From DATFVJ01 sp963727015 (GTDB taxonomy: Bacteria > Actinomycetota > Actinomycetes > Streptosporangiales > Streptosporangiaceae), in the NCBI GenBank assembly GCA_963727015.1, contig CAVSEV010000005.1, forward strand, positions 806,001-870,000: a stretch of 64,000 nucleotides of DNA, given 5' to 3'. The position numbers and the translations under genes are program-made. This document shows, piece after piece, positions 28,574 through 37,118 of the stretch. Position 1 is the first letter of the stretch, and each line of letters begins with the position of its first letter. The notes beneath the pieces were generated by a model. That model saw only the letters and a list, made by a program, of their open reading frames with translations, was not told the origin of the DNA and searched no databases.

Positions 28574-28612
28574 TGACATTTATGTCATGTACCTGATGTG
28601 ACGCTTATGTCA
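28574..28612. promoter_or_regulatory. Candidate operator pair of the hopanoid operon
   Basis: TGACATTTATGTCA (28574-28587, a perfect TGACAT/ATGTCA dyad) and TGACGCTTATGTCA (28599-28612) start 25 bases apart. They end 40 bases before the hpnC start, where a promoter is expected. A repressor or activator binding there would control the whole coupled operon. The regulator is unknown. Confidence 0.55.
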
Positions 28613-28652
28613 TTGTTTGCAATAGCTTGAGAAGTGTGCCGAAATAGAGATC

Positions 28653-29717
28653 GTGACGCGCGAGGCGACGCCAGTGAGCGGTGGGAACAGTACCCGGGGC
28701 GCCGCTATCCGGGCGTGCGCTGACGGTGGCCTGGCGGGGATTGACGCGCTATCGGACCAGGCCGCGGGCGAGAACTTCCCTGTCGCGCTCCGGATCCTGC
28801 CGCGCGCCTACCGCCGCCACCTGATGGCCGTCTACCGCTTCGCCCGCCTGGTGGACGACATTGGTGACGAACCGGGCCCCCTGCTGGCCGGCCACGTCAG
28901 TGCAGATCTGGCCGGCCACGTCAGTGCAGATACGGCGGAAACGGTGGCGGAAACCACCGGCCGGGCCGCCGATCGGCTACGGGCGCTCGACGCGGTTGAG
29001 GAGGATCTGGATCGTGCCTTCTCGTCCGGCGCCACCTCGCCGGGCTCGCAGGCCAGGCTCCGCGTTGTCCGCGAGGTCGCGAGGACCGCCGCGGACTGCG
29101 TCATTCCCGCGGAGCCGTTCAGGATGCTCATCGAAGCCAATCGGCAGGACCAGCAGGTCAGCAGGTATGCGACCTTCGACGACCTGCTCGGCTACTGCCG
29201 CTTGTCCGCCAACCCGGTGGGGCGCATCGTGCTGCACATCTTCGGCGCCGCCACCGCCGAACGGGAGCGGCTGTCCGACCTGGTGTGCACCGCGCTGCAA
29301 CTCGCGGAGCACTGGCAGGACGTTGCGGAAGACTTCGCCAGGGGCCGTATCTACCTGCCGCAGGAGGATCTGGTGGCGTTCGGCTGCGTTGAAGGAGATC
29401 TGCAAATCGCCGCCGGTGTGCGCACCACGCCGCTTTCTGTCCGCAAGCTCATGCGATTCGAGACCGAGCGTGCGGGACACCTGCTCACCGAGGGCGCTCC
29501 TCTCACCGGGACTCTGCATGGCTGGGCGAGGCTCGCCGTGGCGGGTTACGTGGCAGGCGGCCGGGCCACCCTGGCCGCGATCGCCGCGGCCGGCTCCGCT
29601 GCTGACTCCGCCCCTGACTCCGGCCCGGCCGGCTTCGACGTACTGAGCGTGACGGCAAGGCCGGGCCGTGCGCGGACTGCGGCCGGCCTGATCCGCGCGT
29701 ACCTGAGGGGGAGGTGA
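28653..29717 (+). CDS. hpnC: HpnC, hydroxysqualene-forming prenyltransferase-family enzyme
   Basis: This 354-residue protein of the trans-isoprenyl diphosphate synthase head-to-head group has the first Asp-rich motif RFARLVDDIGDEPG and the second QDVAEDFARGRIYLPQEDL. Known HpnC converts presqualene diphosphate to hydroxysqualene in the three-enzyme route to squalene. A perfect 24-bp duplication (28884-28931) adds AGHVSADL/AGHVSADT just after the first motif; it is in frame and probably a surface loop. GTG 28653 is used here; GTG 28674 is possible. It is the first gene of the seven-gene operon. Paired dyads lie directly upstream. Confidence 0.9.
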   Translation: MTREATPVSGGNSTRGAAIRACADGGLAGIDALSDQAAGENFPVALRILPRAYRRHLMAVYRFARLVDDIGDEPGPLLAGHVSADLAGHVSADTAETVAETTGRAADRLRALDAVEEDLDRAFSSGATSPGSQARLRVVREVARTAADCVIPAEPFRMLIEANRQDQQVSRYATFDDLLGYCRLSANPVGRIVLHIFGAATAERERLSDLVCTALQLAEHWQDVAEDFARGRIYLPQEDLVAFGCVEGDLQIAAGVRTTPLSVRKLMRFETERAGHLLTEGAPLTGTLHGWARLAVAGYVAGGRATLAAIAAAGSAADSAPDSGPAGFDVLSVTARPGRARTAAGLIRAYLRGR

Positions 29718-29720
29718 CCG

Positions 29721-30602
29721 TTGACGACGGCACCTAGGGCAGCGGGCCCTGACACGGCGGCTGCCTACCGCCATTGCGAGCACATCACGAGGACCGAGGC
29801 GCGCAACTTCTCTTACGGCATCCGGCTGCTCCCGCCGGACAAGCGCCGCGCGCTCAGCGCCATCTACGCGTTCGCCCGGCGGATCGACGACATAGGCGAC
29901 GGCACGCTGACCGCGCCGGAGAAGCTGGCGCGGCTTGACGAGGCCAGGGCGGCGGCGGCGGATCCGGCCAATTTTCCGGACGATCCCACCCTCGTCGGCC
30001 TGGCAGACGCCGCGCGGCGCTTTCCCATCCCGCTCGGCGCGTTCGGCGAGCTCATTGATGGCTGCTCCGCCGACGTGCGCGGCACCACCTATGCCACGTT
30101 CGACGATCTGCTCTGCTACTGCAGGTGCGTGGCAGGGTCGATCGGCCGGCTGTCGCTCGGCGTCTTCGGCTCCGCCGACCCGCGGGTGGCGGCGCCGCTG
30201 GCAGATGCGCTCGGCGTCGCGCTCCAGCTGACCAACATCCTTCGTGATATCAGCGAAGACCACGCGGGCGGCCGCGTCTACCTGCCAGCGGAGGACATCG
30301 AGCGGTTCGGCTGCGAGCTTGGGCCCGGTTCGCCGGCGCCCGCCGCGGACGCTGACCGGTTTGCTGACCTCGTCAGGTTCGAGGCCGGGCGGGCCCGCGA
30401 CTGGTATTCGACAGGGCTAGGGCTGCTGCCGCTGCTAGACAGGCGCAGCGCGGCATGCACAGCCGCGATGGCCGGGATCTACCGCCGGCTGCTTGACCGG
30501 ATCGCTGCCGCACCTGCCGTGGCAGTCAGCGGCCGGATGTCGCTGCCTGGCTGGGAGAAAGCGTGGGTCGCCGCCCGCTCGCTGGCTGGCGGCCTGGCGT
30601 GA
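29721..30602 (+). CDS. hpnD: HpnD, presqualene diphosphate synthase
   Basis: The 293-residue protein shows CEHITRTEARNFSYGIRLLP, the Asp-rich AFARRIDDIGDG and the second motif LRDISEDHAGGRVYLPAEDI, typical of HpnD and phytoene synthases. In the HpnCDE route it joins two farnesyl diphosphates to presqualene diphosphate. The TTG start follows GGGGGAGGTGACC and lies three bases after the hpnC stop. The stop overlaps the hpnE GTG. Phytoene synthase is the alternative reading, but pairing with HpnC, HpnE and Shc favours HpnD. Confidence 0.9.
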   Translation: MTTAPRAAGPDTAAAYRHCEHITRTEARNFSYGIRLLPPDKRRALSAIYAFARRIDDIGDGTLTAPEKLARLDEARAAAADPANFPDDPTLVGLADAARRFPIPLGAFGELIDGCSADVRGTTYATFDDLLCYCRCVAGSIGRLSLGVFGSADPRVAAPLADALGVALQLTNILRDISEDHAGGRVYLPAEDIERFGCELGPGSPAPAADADRFADLVRFEAGRARDWYSTGLGLLPLLDRRSAACTAAMAGIYRRLLDRIAAAPAVAVSGRMSLPGWEKAWVAARSLAGGLA

Positions 30603-32378
30603 CGGCGGTCGAGCGTGGCATCGCCGCGGCGCCTGCCCCACGCCACCTGGGCGTCGCCGCAGGCCGGGCGCCGCACATCGTGGTTGTCGGCGGCGGTCTC
30701 GCGGGGGTTGCGGCCGCGATCGCGCTCTGCGACGCGGGTGCCCGCGTGACGCTCGCCGAGGCGCGGCCGCGGCTGGGCGGCGCCACTTGCTCGTTCACCC
30801 GGGGCAGCCTGACCGTGGACAACGGCCAGCACATCTTCCTGCGCTGCTGCACTGCCTACCGCGGCTTGCTCGACCGGCTCGGCATGACCTCGAATACCGT
30901 GCTGCAGGAAAGATTCGACGTGCGGGTGCTCACCCCGGCGGGCGCGGCGCGGCTCCGCAGGCGAGGGCTGCCCGTTCCATTTCATCTGGCGTCCGCGCTC
31001 GCCACCTATCCGTTGCTGTCGCGCAGGGAGCGGGCAGGTGCGGTACGTGCCGCGCTCGCCTTCCTCCGGCTGGACCCGGCCGATCCGGGCACCGACACCC
31101 AGCGGCTCGGCGATTGGCTCGCCGCCCACGGCCAGGGGCCGCGGGCCAGGCGCGGTCTGTGGGACCTGTTCGTCGTCTCTTCGCTGAACATCGCGGGCGA
31201 CGACGCATCGCTGGCGCTCGCCGCGATGGTGATTAAGACCGCCCTGCTCGGCGGCCCTGGCGCCGCCGACATCGGAGTGCCGTCCGTGCCGCTCGGTGAC
31301 TTGCACGGCCGGGCCGCGGGTACGCTGCTGCGCCGGCTTGGCGCCACCGTGCTGACCGGTGCCAAGGTCACCGCCATCAGCCCGGCCGCCGCCGAGCCTG
31401 GACGCCGCGGCGCGCGCACGTATGAAGGCGGCGACCAGGCGGAGGAGAGGCGACGTCCGCGGGGAGCCGGCGGACGCGAGCAGAGCGGCGGCTTCATGGT
31501 CCGGCTCGGTGGCGGGGTCGCATACAGCGGCACAGGTCCAGAAGGCGCCGCGGAGTGGGGCCTCGACTATCTGGACGGCTACCAGGCGGACGGCTACCCG
31601 GCGGACGGCCCCAGTGGGGACAGCCCCGGGGTGGGCGCCGGCCGGGACGGCGCCCGAAGCGCCGCCAGCGCCGGGGCCAGCCCGGACGGCGCCAGCCCGG
31701 ACGGCACCGGCTGGGACGGCACCGGCCGGGGACGGCCCCGGCCGGGACAACGCGAGCGGTGCCACCGCGCGCGGGTCAGGATCGGAACGCTTCCTCGCTG
31801 CCGACGGCGTGGTGCTCGCGGTGCCGCCGCAGCAGGCCGCGAACCTGCTTCCCGCATCGGCGGCAGGCCCGGCGGGCAGCGCCGCGGATCCGGCGAGCTG
31901 GCGCGGCCTCGGTGAGTCACCGATCGTCAATGTGCACGTGGTCTACGACCGGCCGGTGACCGGGCTCCGGTTTGCCGCCGCGGTCGATTCGCCGGTCCAG
32001 TGGATCTTCGACAGGACCGAGATCTCCGGCTGCGAGCAAGGCCAGTACCTCGCCGTCTCGCTGTCAGCCGCAGACGAGTACGCGGGCCAGCGGACCCAGC
32101 GGCTGCGCGCGACTTTTCTGCCCGCGATCGAGCAGATCCTGCCGGCGGCGCGAGCGGCACGGGTCAGCGACTTCTTTGTCACCCGGGAACGGCGGGCCAC
32201 CTTCCGCCAGGTCCCGGGTACCGCGGCGCTCCGGCCAGGAGCGGCCACCCCGCTGAGCGGGCTGGTGCTGGCCGGCGCGTGGACCGATACCGGTTGGCCA
32301 GACACGATGGAGGGAGCCGTGCGGAGCGGACTCGAAGCGGCCAGGACCACGCTGGCGAGCCTGGGGGCAGGGCGATGA
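30599..32378 (+). pseudogene. hpnE: HpnE, hydroxysqualene dehydroxylase, frame-disrupted as sequenced
   Basis: GTG 30599 overlaps the hpnD stop. The first part has the FAD motif HIVVVGGGLAGVAAAIAL, EARPRLGG, and DNGQHIFLRCCTAYR, typical of HpnE. From about residue 265 there is an unusual Gly/Asp/Ala-rich insertion with repeated ADGYPADG- and ASPDG-like units. Within it, near 31727, a GGGG run shifts the frame. Deleting one G restores TGRDGPGRDNASG and then FLAADGVVLAVPPQQA, VDSPVQWIFD, and AGAWTDTGWPDTMEGAVRSG, the family's C-terminal FAD segment. The break lies in the expendable insertion and in a homopolymer, so an assembly error is plausible. The enzyme would reduce hydroxysqualene to squalene. 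Confidence 0.85.
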
Positions 32379-33451
32379 CGGCCGTCATACCGGCAGGCGT
32401 GACGACCGCACGTGACATCGTGCGGCCCGCGCTGGAGGCGTCGCTCGAGCGGCTCACTCCGGCGATGCGCCAGGTGGCCGCCTACCATCTGGGCCTGGCC
32501 GATGCGGCCGAGGTAGCCGTCCAGGCCGGTGCCGGCGCAGTCCCGGCCGGGACCGCGGCCGGCGTGGGTGGCGGCATCGGCGGCGGTAAGGCCTTGCGGC
32601 CCGCGCTCGCGCTGCTGTCCGTGCGGGCGGCAAGCTCGCCCGCGGAACGGGGCGTCACCGCCGCGGTGGCGGTCGAGCTTGTGCACAACTTCTCCCTGCT
32701 GCACGACGACATCATGGACGGCGACACCGAGCGCAGGCACCGGCCCACGGCGTGGACGGTGTTCGGTATCCCCGCGGCGATCCTGGCCGGTGACGCCCTG
32801 CTCGCTCTCGCGCAGGACCTCCTGCTCGAGGACAGCGGCCCGCAGGGACGCTGGGCAGCCCGCTGCCTGCTTGCCGCGGTGCAGCGGCTGATCAGCGGTC
32901 AGAGCGCTGATATGGAATTCGAAAAGCGCCGCAGCGTGTCCATGGATGAGTGCCTCACCATGGCAGGCGACAAGACCGCCGCGCTGATGGCGTGCGCGTG
33001 CAGCATCGGAGCGATCTTCACCGGCGCCCCGCCGAGCCTTGCCATGAGCCTTGCCGACTTCGGTTCGCACACCGGGCTGGCCTTCCAGCTGGTCGACGAC
33101 CTGCTCGGCATCTGGGGGGCACCCGAGGTGACAGGCAAGCCGGTCTGGTCAGACCTGCGCACCCGCAAGAAGAGCCTGCCAGTGGTGGCCGCGATGGCCG
33201 GTCCGGCCTCGGCAGGCGCGGCGAGCCGTGAGCTTTGCGACCTGCTCGGCCGTCCCGACCAGCTGGCCGAGGACGACCTCAGCCGCGCGGCGTGGCTGAT
33301 CGAGGAGGCAGGAGGCAGGAGGTGGGCCGAGGAGGAGACCACCCGGCAGCTCGAAGCGGCATGCAAGTGCCTTGCCAGCGCGCCGATCCCTGAGGACGTG
33401 CGCGCGGAGCTGACCGAGATAGCGCGGTTCATCGCGAACCGGGAGTCGTGA
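32375..33451 (+). CDS. Polyprenyl diphosphate synthase (trans-isoprenyl diphosphate synthase family)
   Basis: The 358-residue protein has GGKALRPALALL, the first Asp-rich motif HDDIMDGDTERRHRPT, GDALLALA, and a QLVDDLLGIWG segment followed by GKPVWSDLRTRKKSLPV. The second motif is DDLLG rather than DDxxD, as in many actinobacterial IdsA-like enzymes of hopanoid clusters. It most likely makes farnesyl diphosphate (or geranylgeranyl diphosphate) for squalene synthesis. The ATG overlaps the hpnE stop (ATGA), and its stop overlaps the shc GTG. Product chain length cannot be read from sequence with certainty. Confidence 0.9.
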   Translation: MTAVIPAGVTTARDIVRPALEASLERLTPAMRQVAAYHLGLADAAEVAVQAGAGAVPAGTAAGVGGGIGGGKALRPALALLSVRAASSPAERGVTAAVAVELVHNFSLLHDDIMDGDTERRHRPTAWTVFGIPAAILAGDALLALAQDLLLEDSGPQGRWAARCLLAAVQRLISGQSADMEFEKRRSVSMDECLTMAGDKTAALMACACSIGAIFTGAPPSLAMSLADFGSHTGLAFQLVDDLLGIWGAPEVTGKPVWSDLRTRKKSLPVVAAMAGPASAGAASRELCDLLGRPDQLAEDDLSRAAWLIEEAGGRRWAEEETTRQLEAACKCLASAPIPEDVRAELTEIARFIANRES

Positions 33452-35499
33452 GGGGCGCGGAGATGACGCTGACCCAGCAGTCCGGGGCTGCGGGACGGAC
33501 CCCGGGCACCGCGGGAACCTCCGGCGTGCGCGGCGCGGCGGCGGCCGCGCTCACCCGCGCCCGCGATCACCTGCTCGGTCTGCAGGATGCCCAGGGCTGG
33601 TGGAAGGGCGAGCTGGAGACCAACGTCACCATAGACGCCGAAGACCTGCTGCTGCGCGAGTTTCTCGGCGTCCGGACCGAGCACGAGACACAGGCCGCGG
33701 CGCGCTGGATCAGATCGAAGCAGCGCACCGACGGCACCTGGGCGAACTTCCACGGTGGCCCGCCCGACCTGTCCACCACCGTTGAGGCCTACGTGGCGCT
33801 GCGGCTCGCAGGTGACCAGCCGGCTGACGCCCACATGGCGAGGGCAGCGGCGTATGTCCGCGACAGCGGTGGCGTGGCGGCGACCCGCGTGTTCACCCGG
33901 ATCTGGCTGGCGCTGTTCGGCGAGTGGCCGTGGCAGGACCTGCCGGTGATGCCACCCGAGCTGATCTACCTGCCCAAGTGGTTCCCGCTGAACGTCTACG
34001 ACTGGGCCTGCTGGGCCAGGCAGACGATCGTGCCGCTCACGATCGTGGGGTCGATGCGGCCCGTCCGCTCGTTGCCGTTCGCGCTGCTCGAGCTTCAGGC
34101 GACGATATTGGCCCTTAACGGCTCACGCGGGCAGGCGCGCCCACGCCGCCTGGCGCAAAACTTCAGCTGGGCGGGGTTGTTCGGCGGGCTCGACCGGGTG
34201 CTGCACAGGTATGAGAACGGCCCGGTGCGTGCGCAGGGCCGGTCCAATCCCGCGGCGGCGGTGCGCCGTGCGGCTTTGCGCCGGTGCGCCGAATGGATCA
34301 TCGCCAGGCAGGAGGCGGACGGCTGCTGGGGTGGCATCCAGCCGCCGTGGGTGTACTCGCTGATCGCCTTGCATCTGCTCGGCTATCGGCTCGATCATCC
34401 CGTGATGCGGCGTGGCCTGGCAGGTCTCGACCGTTTTACCGGCACGAAGCAGACGCCTGATGGGCCGGTCAGGCGCCTGGAGGCGTGCCAGTCCCCGGTC
34501 TGGGACACGGTGCTGTCGATGATCGCGCTTGCGGACGCGGGGGTGCGCCCCGGTGATCCCGCGCTCGTGCGTGCGGCGCGGTGGGTCCTCGACGAGGAGG
34601 TACCCGGGCCGGGCGATTGGCAGGTGCGCCGCCCCTCGCTAACGCCGGGCGGCTGGGCGTTCGAGTTCGACAACGACGGGTACCCGGACATTGACGACAC
34701 GGCGGTGGCGGTGCTTGCGATCCGCCGCGCCTTGCCGCCCGACCCCGATGGCGCGACGGCGGAACTTCCGGCGGCCGCGGGCGCTGCGCTCGGCCGCGGC
34801 TTGCGCTGGCTGGAGGGCATGCAGTCGCGCGACGGCGGCTGGGGCGCGTTCGACGCGGACAACACGCGGCAACTGTGCACGAAACTGCCGTTCTGCGATT
34901 TCGGTGCGGTGATCGATCCGCCGTCCGCGGACGTGACAGCGCACGTGGTGGAGGCGCTCAGCGTGGCCGGGCTCGCCGAGGGCAGGGCGGTTCGCCGCGG
35001 GGTGGCCTGGCTGCTACGCGCACAGGAGCCAGACGGCTCGTGGTTCGGCCGCTGGGGCGCGAACTATGTGTACGGCGCGGGCGCGGTGCTTCCCGCGCTC
35101 ATCGCGGCGGGGGTGAAACCCGGGAAACCGGCCATCCGCCGCGCGGTCGCGTGGCTCGAATCGCACCAGAACCCCGACGGGGGCTGGGGTGAGGATCTGC
35201 GCTCCTACGACAATCCTGGACTTGCGGGCCGGGGTGAATCCACCGCCTCGCAGACCGCGTGGGCACTGATCGGATTGCTCGCCGCCGATGGCCCGGGATC
35301 GCGGCGGTCGTCTTCCGTGTCGCCCGCGGTAACAGCGGGCGTGCGCTGGCTGATCGATCACCAGACGAGCGAAGGCACCTGGGACGAGCCGCAGTTCACC
35401 GGGACAGGCTTTCCTGGCGACTTCTACATCAACTACCACCTGTACCGCCTTATGTTCCCTCTCAGTGCCCTGGGCCGCTTCCTCGGGAGCACCACATGA
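33448..35499 (+). CDS. shc: Squalene-hopene cyclase
   Basis: The 683-residue protein has several QW-type repeats (for example DGTWANFHGG, DGCWGGIQPP, DGGWGAFD, DGSWFGRWG, DGGWGEDL, EGTWDEPQ). The catalytic acid motif DIDD is at about residues 414-417 (GYPDIDDTAVAVLAI). A conserved FYINYHLYRLMFPLSALGR end is present. It folds squalene into hopene/hopanol at the inner face of the membrane. GTG 33448 overlaps the upstream stop; ATG 33463 has the better ribosome-binding site (GGGGCGCGGAG). Length and motifs are complete with no sign of damage. Confidence 0.95.
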   Translation: MRGAEMTLTQQSGAAGRTPGTAGTSGVRGAAAAALTRARDHLLGLQDAQGWWKGELETNVTIDAEDLLLREFLGVRTEHETQAAARWIRSKQRTDGTWANFHGGPPDLSTTVEAYVALRLAGDQPADAHMARAAAYVRDSGGVAATRVFTRIWLALFGEWPWQDLPVMPPELIYLPKWFPLNVYDWACWARQTIVPLTIVGSMRPVRSLPFALLELQATILALNGSRGQARPRRLAQNFSWAGLFGGLDRVLHRYENGPVRAQGRSNPAAAVRRAALRRCAEWIIARQEADGCWGGIQPPWVYSLIALHLLGYRLDHPVMRRGLAGLDRFTGTKQTPDGPVRRLEACQSPVWDTVLSMIALADAGVRPGDPALVRAARWVLDEEVPGPGDWQVRRPSLTPGGWAFEFDNDGYPDIDDTAVAVLAIRRALPPDPDGATAELPAAAGAALGRGLRWLEGMQSRDGGWGAFDADNTRQLCTKLPFCDFGAVIDPPSADVTAHVVEALSVAGLAEGRAVRRGVAWLLRAQEPDGSWFGRWGANYVYGAGAVLPALIAAGVKPGKPAIRRAVAWLESHQNPDGGWGEDLRSYDNPGLAGRGESTASQTAWALIGLLAADGPGSRRSSSVSPAVTAGVRWLIDHQTSEGTWDEPQFTGTGFPGDFYINYHLYRLMFPLSALGRFLGSTT

Positions 35500-37118
35500 C
35501 CGGGCGGCAGAGCGCGCAGGGGCAAGGCTCTTCGCACCGCGGCCTGCTCGTGTGCGCACCCCTGCGGATCGAAGCGCGCGCGGTCCGCCGCGGCCTTACC
35601 GGCCGGGCTGACCCTGCCGGACGCGCCGCCGAAAGTGCTGCCGAACGCGGCGCCGGACCCGGCGCCGAACGTGGCGCCGTCAGCGTCGCCAGGACAGGTT
35701 TCGGCCTGCGGCGATCCGCACGACGTGCCGCGGAACTCGCGCGGCAGCCGTTCAGGATGCTGGCGGTGACCGGTGTCGGCGCCGCGCTCGACCGTGATCT
35801 GCGGCCCGGCGACGTGGTGGTCGCCACCGAGGTGCGCGGGGACGGCGGCGGCTTTCCCGTCATCGAGTGCCCATCGGCCGCGCTGCTCGCCGGTGAGCTT
35901 CGCCGTGCCGGGCTCGCCGCGCGGACGGGGCCCGTGGTGACCACCGCGCGGCTGGCACACGGGCGGGGCAGGCAGCGGCTCGCCGCGGCCGGTGCGCTGC
36001 TCGCGGACATGGAATCCGCGCCCCTCGCGGCCGCTTCGTCCGGCCGGCCGGTAGCCGTGCTCCGCGCCGTCTCCGATGGACCGGACCGGCCACTGCTGCA
36101 CCCGGCGACCGTGTCAGGTGGCATCGCCGCACTGCGCGCGCTGCGCCGCGCCGGGCCGGTGCTGCTGCGGTGGGCCGATGCGGTGGCGGACCGTAAGGTG
36201 CTGCTCGCAGGGCCCCGATCGTTCTGCGCGGGCGTGGAGCGGGCAATCGAGATCGTCGAGCGTGTCCTCGAGCGGCACGGCCCCCCCGTCTACGTGCGGC
36301 GGCAGATCGTGCACAACGCGCACGTGGTCGGCTCGCTCGCCGACCGCGGCGCGGTGTTCGTGGAGGAACTCGACGAGGTGCCCGACGGCTGTGTCGTGGT
36401 GTTCTCCGCGCACGGGGTGGCGCCAGCGGTGCGGGCCGAGGCCGCCCGGCGCGGGCTCGAAGTGGTCGACGCGACCTGCCCCCTTGTCGCCAAGGTGCAC
36501 ACGGAGGCGCGCCGGTTCGCCGACCAGGGCTATCAGGTCGTGCTGATCGGGCACGCGGGTCACGATGAGGTCGAGGGCACACTGGGCGAGGCGCCGGGCA
36601 TGGTGACGCTAGCGGAGACCGCCGAGGATGTGGACCGGCTGCGGCCCGCTGACGGGTCGCGGGTCGCCTACCTGATGCAGACGACGCTGGCCGTGGAAGA
36701 GGCGCGATCCGTGCAGGAAGCGCTGCAGCGGCGCTTTCCATCCGCCCGCGGTCCAGGCACCGACGACATCTGTTATGCCACCACCAACAGGCAGCAGGCA
36801 ATCCAGTCGGTTGCGGCCGACGCTGACCTGGTGCTCGTGGTGGGCTCCGCGAACTCGTCCAATTCCGTCCGGCTGGTGGAGACGGCCAGGCGGGCAGGGC
36901 CGCCCGCCTACTTGATCGAGGACGTCGCGCAGATCCAGCTTCGCTGGCTGGCGCCGGCGCGCGTCATCGGGCTGACCGCCGGGGCGTCCGCGCCGCCCGC
37001 GCTGGTCGATGAGGTGATCGCGGCGCTTCGCGGGCTGGGGCGCGTCGAGGTGGAAGAGCGCGTGGTGGCCACTGAATCTGTGAGTTTTTCGTTGCCGAAG
37101 GAGGTGCGGCCATCATGA
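35496..37118 (+). CDS. HpnG nucleosidase fused to IspH (HMBPP reductase)
   Basis: Residues about 15-225 are a nucleoside-phosphorylase-like domain of the HpnG type: LLVCAPLRIEARAVRRGL, LAVTGVGAALDRDLRPGDVVV and LLADMESAPLA with the conserved Met-Glu-Ser. HpnG releases adenine from adenosylhopane. Residues about 230-535 are IspH: SFCAGVERAI (Cys 244), VHNAHVV (His 273), FSAHGVAP (His 306), VDATCPLVAKVH (Cys 328), GHAGHDEVEGTLGEAPG, ICYATTNRQ (Cys 426) and SANSSNS. All three cluster cysteines are present, so the IspH part looks active. IspH makes IPP and DMAPP in the MEP pathway. No stop or start separates the domains. ATGA overlap links it to shc, and hpnH follows with overlap. Confidence 0.9.
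   Translation: MTGRQSAQGQGSSHRGLLVCAPLRIEARAVRRGLTGRADPAGRAAESAAERGAGPGAERGAVSVARTGFGLRRSARRAAELARQPFRMLAVTGVGAALDRDLRPGDVVVATEVRGDGGGFPVIECPSAALLAGELRRAGLAARTGPVVTTARLAHGRGRQRLAAAGALLADMESAPLAAASSGRPVAVLRAVSDGPDRPLLHPATVSGGIAALRALRRAGPVLLRWADAVADRKVLLAGPRSFCAGVERAIEIVERVLERHGPPVYVRRQIVHNAHVVGSLADRGAVFVEELDEVPDGCVVVFSAHGVAPAVRAEAARRGLEVVDATCPLVAKVHTEARRFADQGYQVVLIGHAGHDEVEGTLGEAPGMVTLAETAEDVDRLRPADGSRVAYLMQTTLAVEEARSVQEALQRRFPSARGPGTDDICYATTNRQQAIQSVAADADLVLVVGSANSSNSVRLVETARRAGPPAYLIEDVAQIQLRWLAPARVIGLTAGASAPPALVDEVIAALRGLGRVEVEERVVATESVSFSLPKEVRPS

Larger units (their letters stand above)
27786..28652. other. 870-bp intergenic region between yceI-like gene and hpnC
   Basis: No supportable gene. 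It contains a 20-bp tandem repeat (27911-28007), a pair of GTTTC-N6-GAAAC dyads (28111-28148) and a pair of 14-bp dyads close to hpnC (28574-28612). The last 90 bases are A/T-rich for this genome and likely hold the hpn promoter. Confidence 0.6.

Noticed and set aside
28310..28579. Minus-strand 89-codon frame upstream of hpnC
   Set aside because: Pro/Arg/Ala-rich with no start signal, and it overlaps the probable hpn regulatory region.
29721..30602. Phytoene synthase of a carotenoid cluster
   Set aside because: The motifs are shared, but the HpnC-HpnE-Shc-HpnG-HpnH context and lack of lycopene or carotenoid-specific genes favour HpnD.
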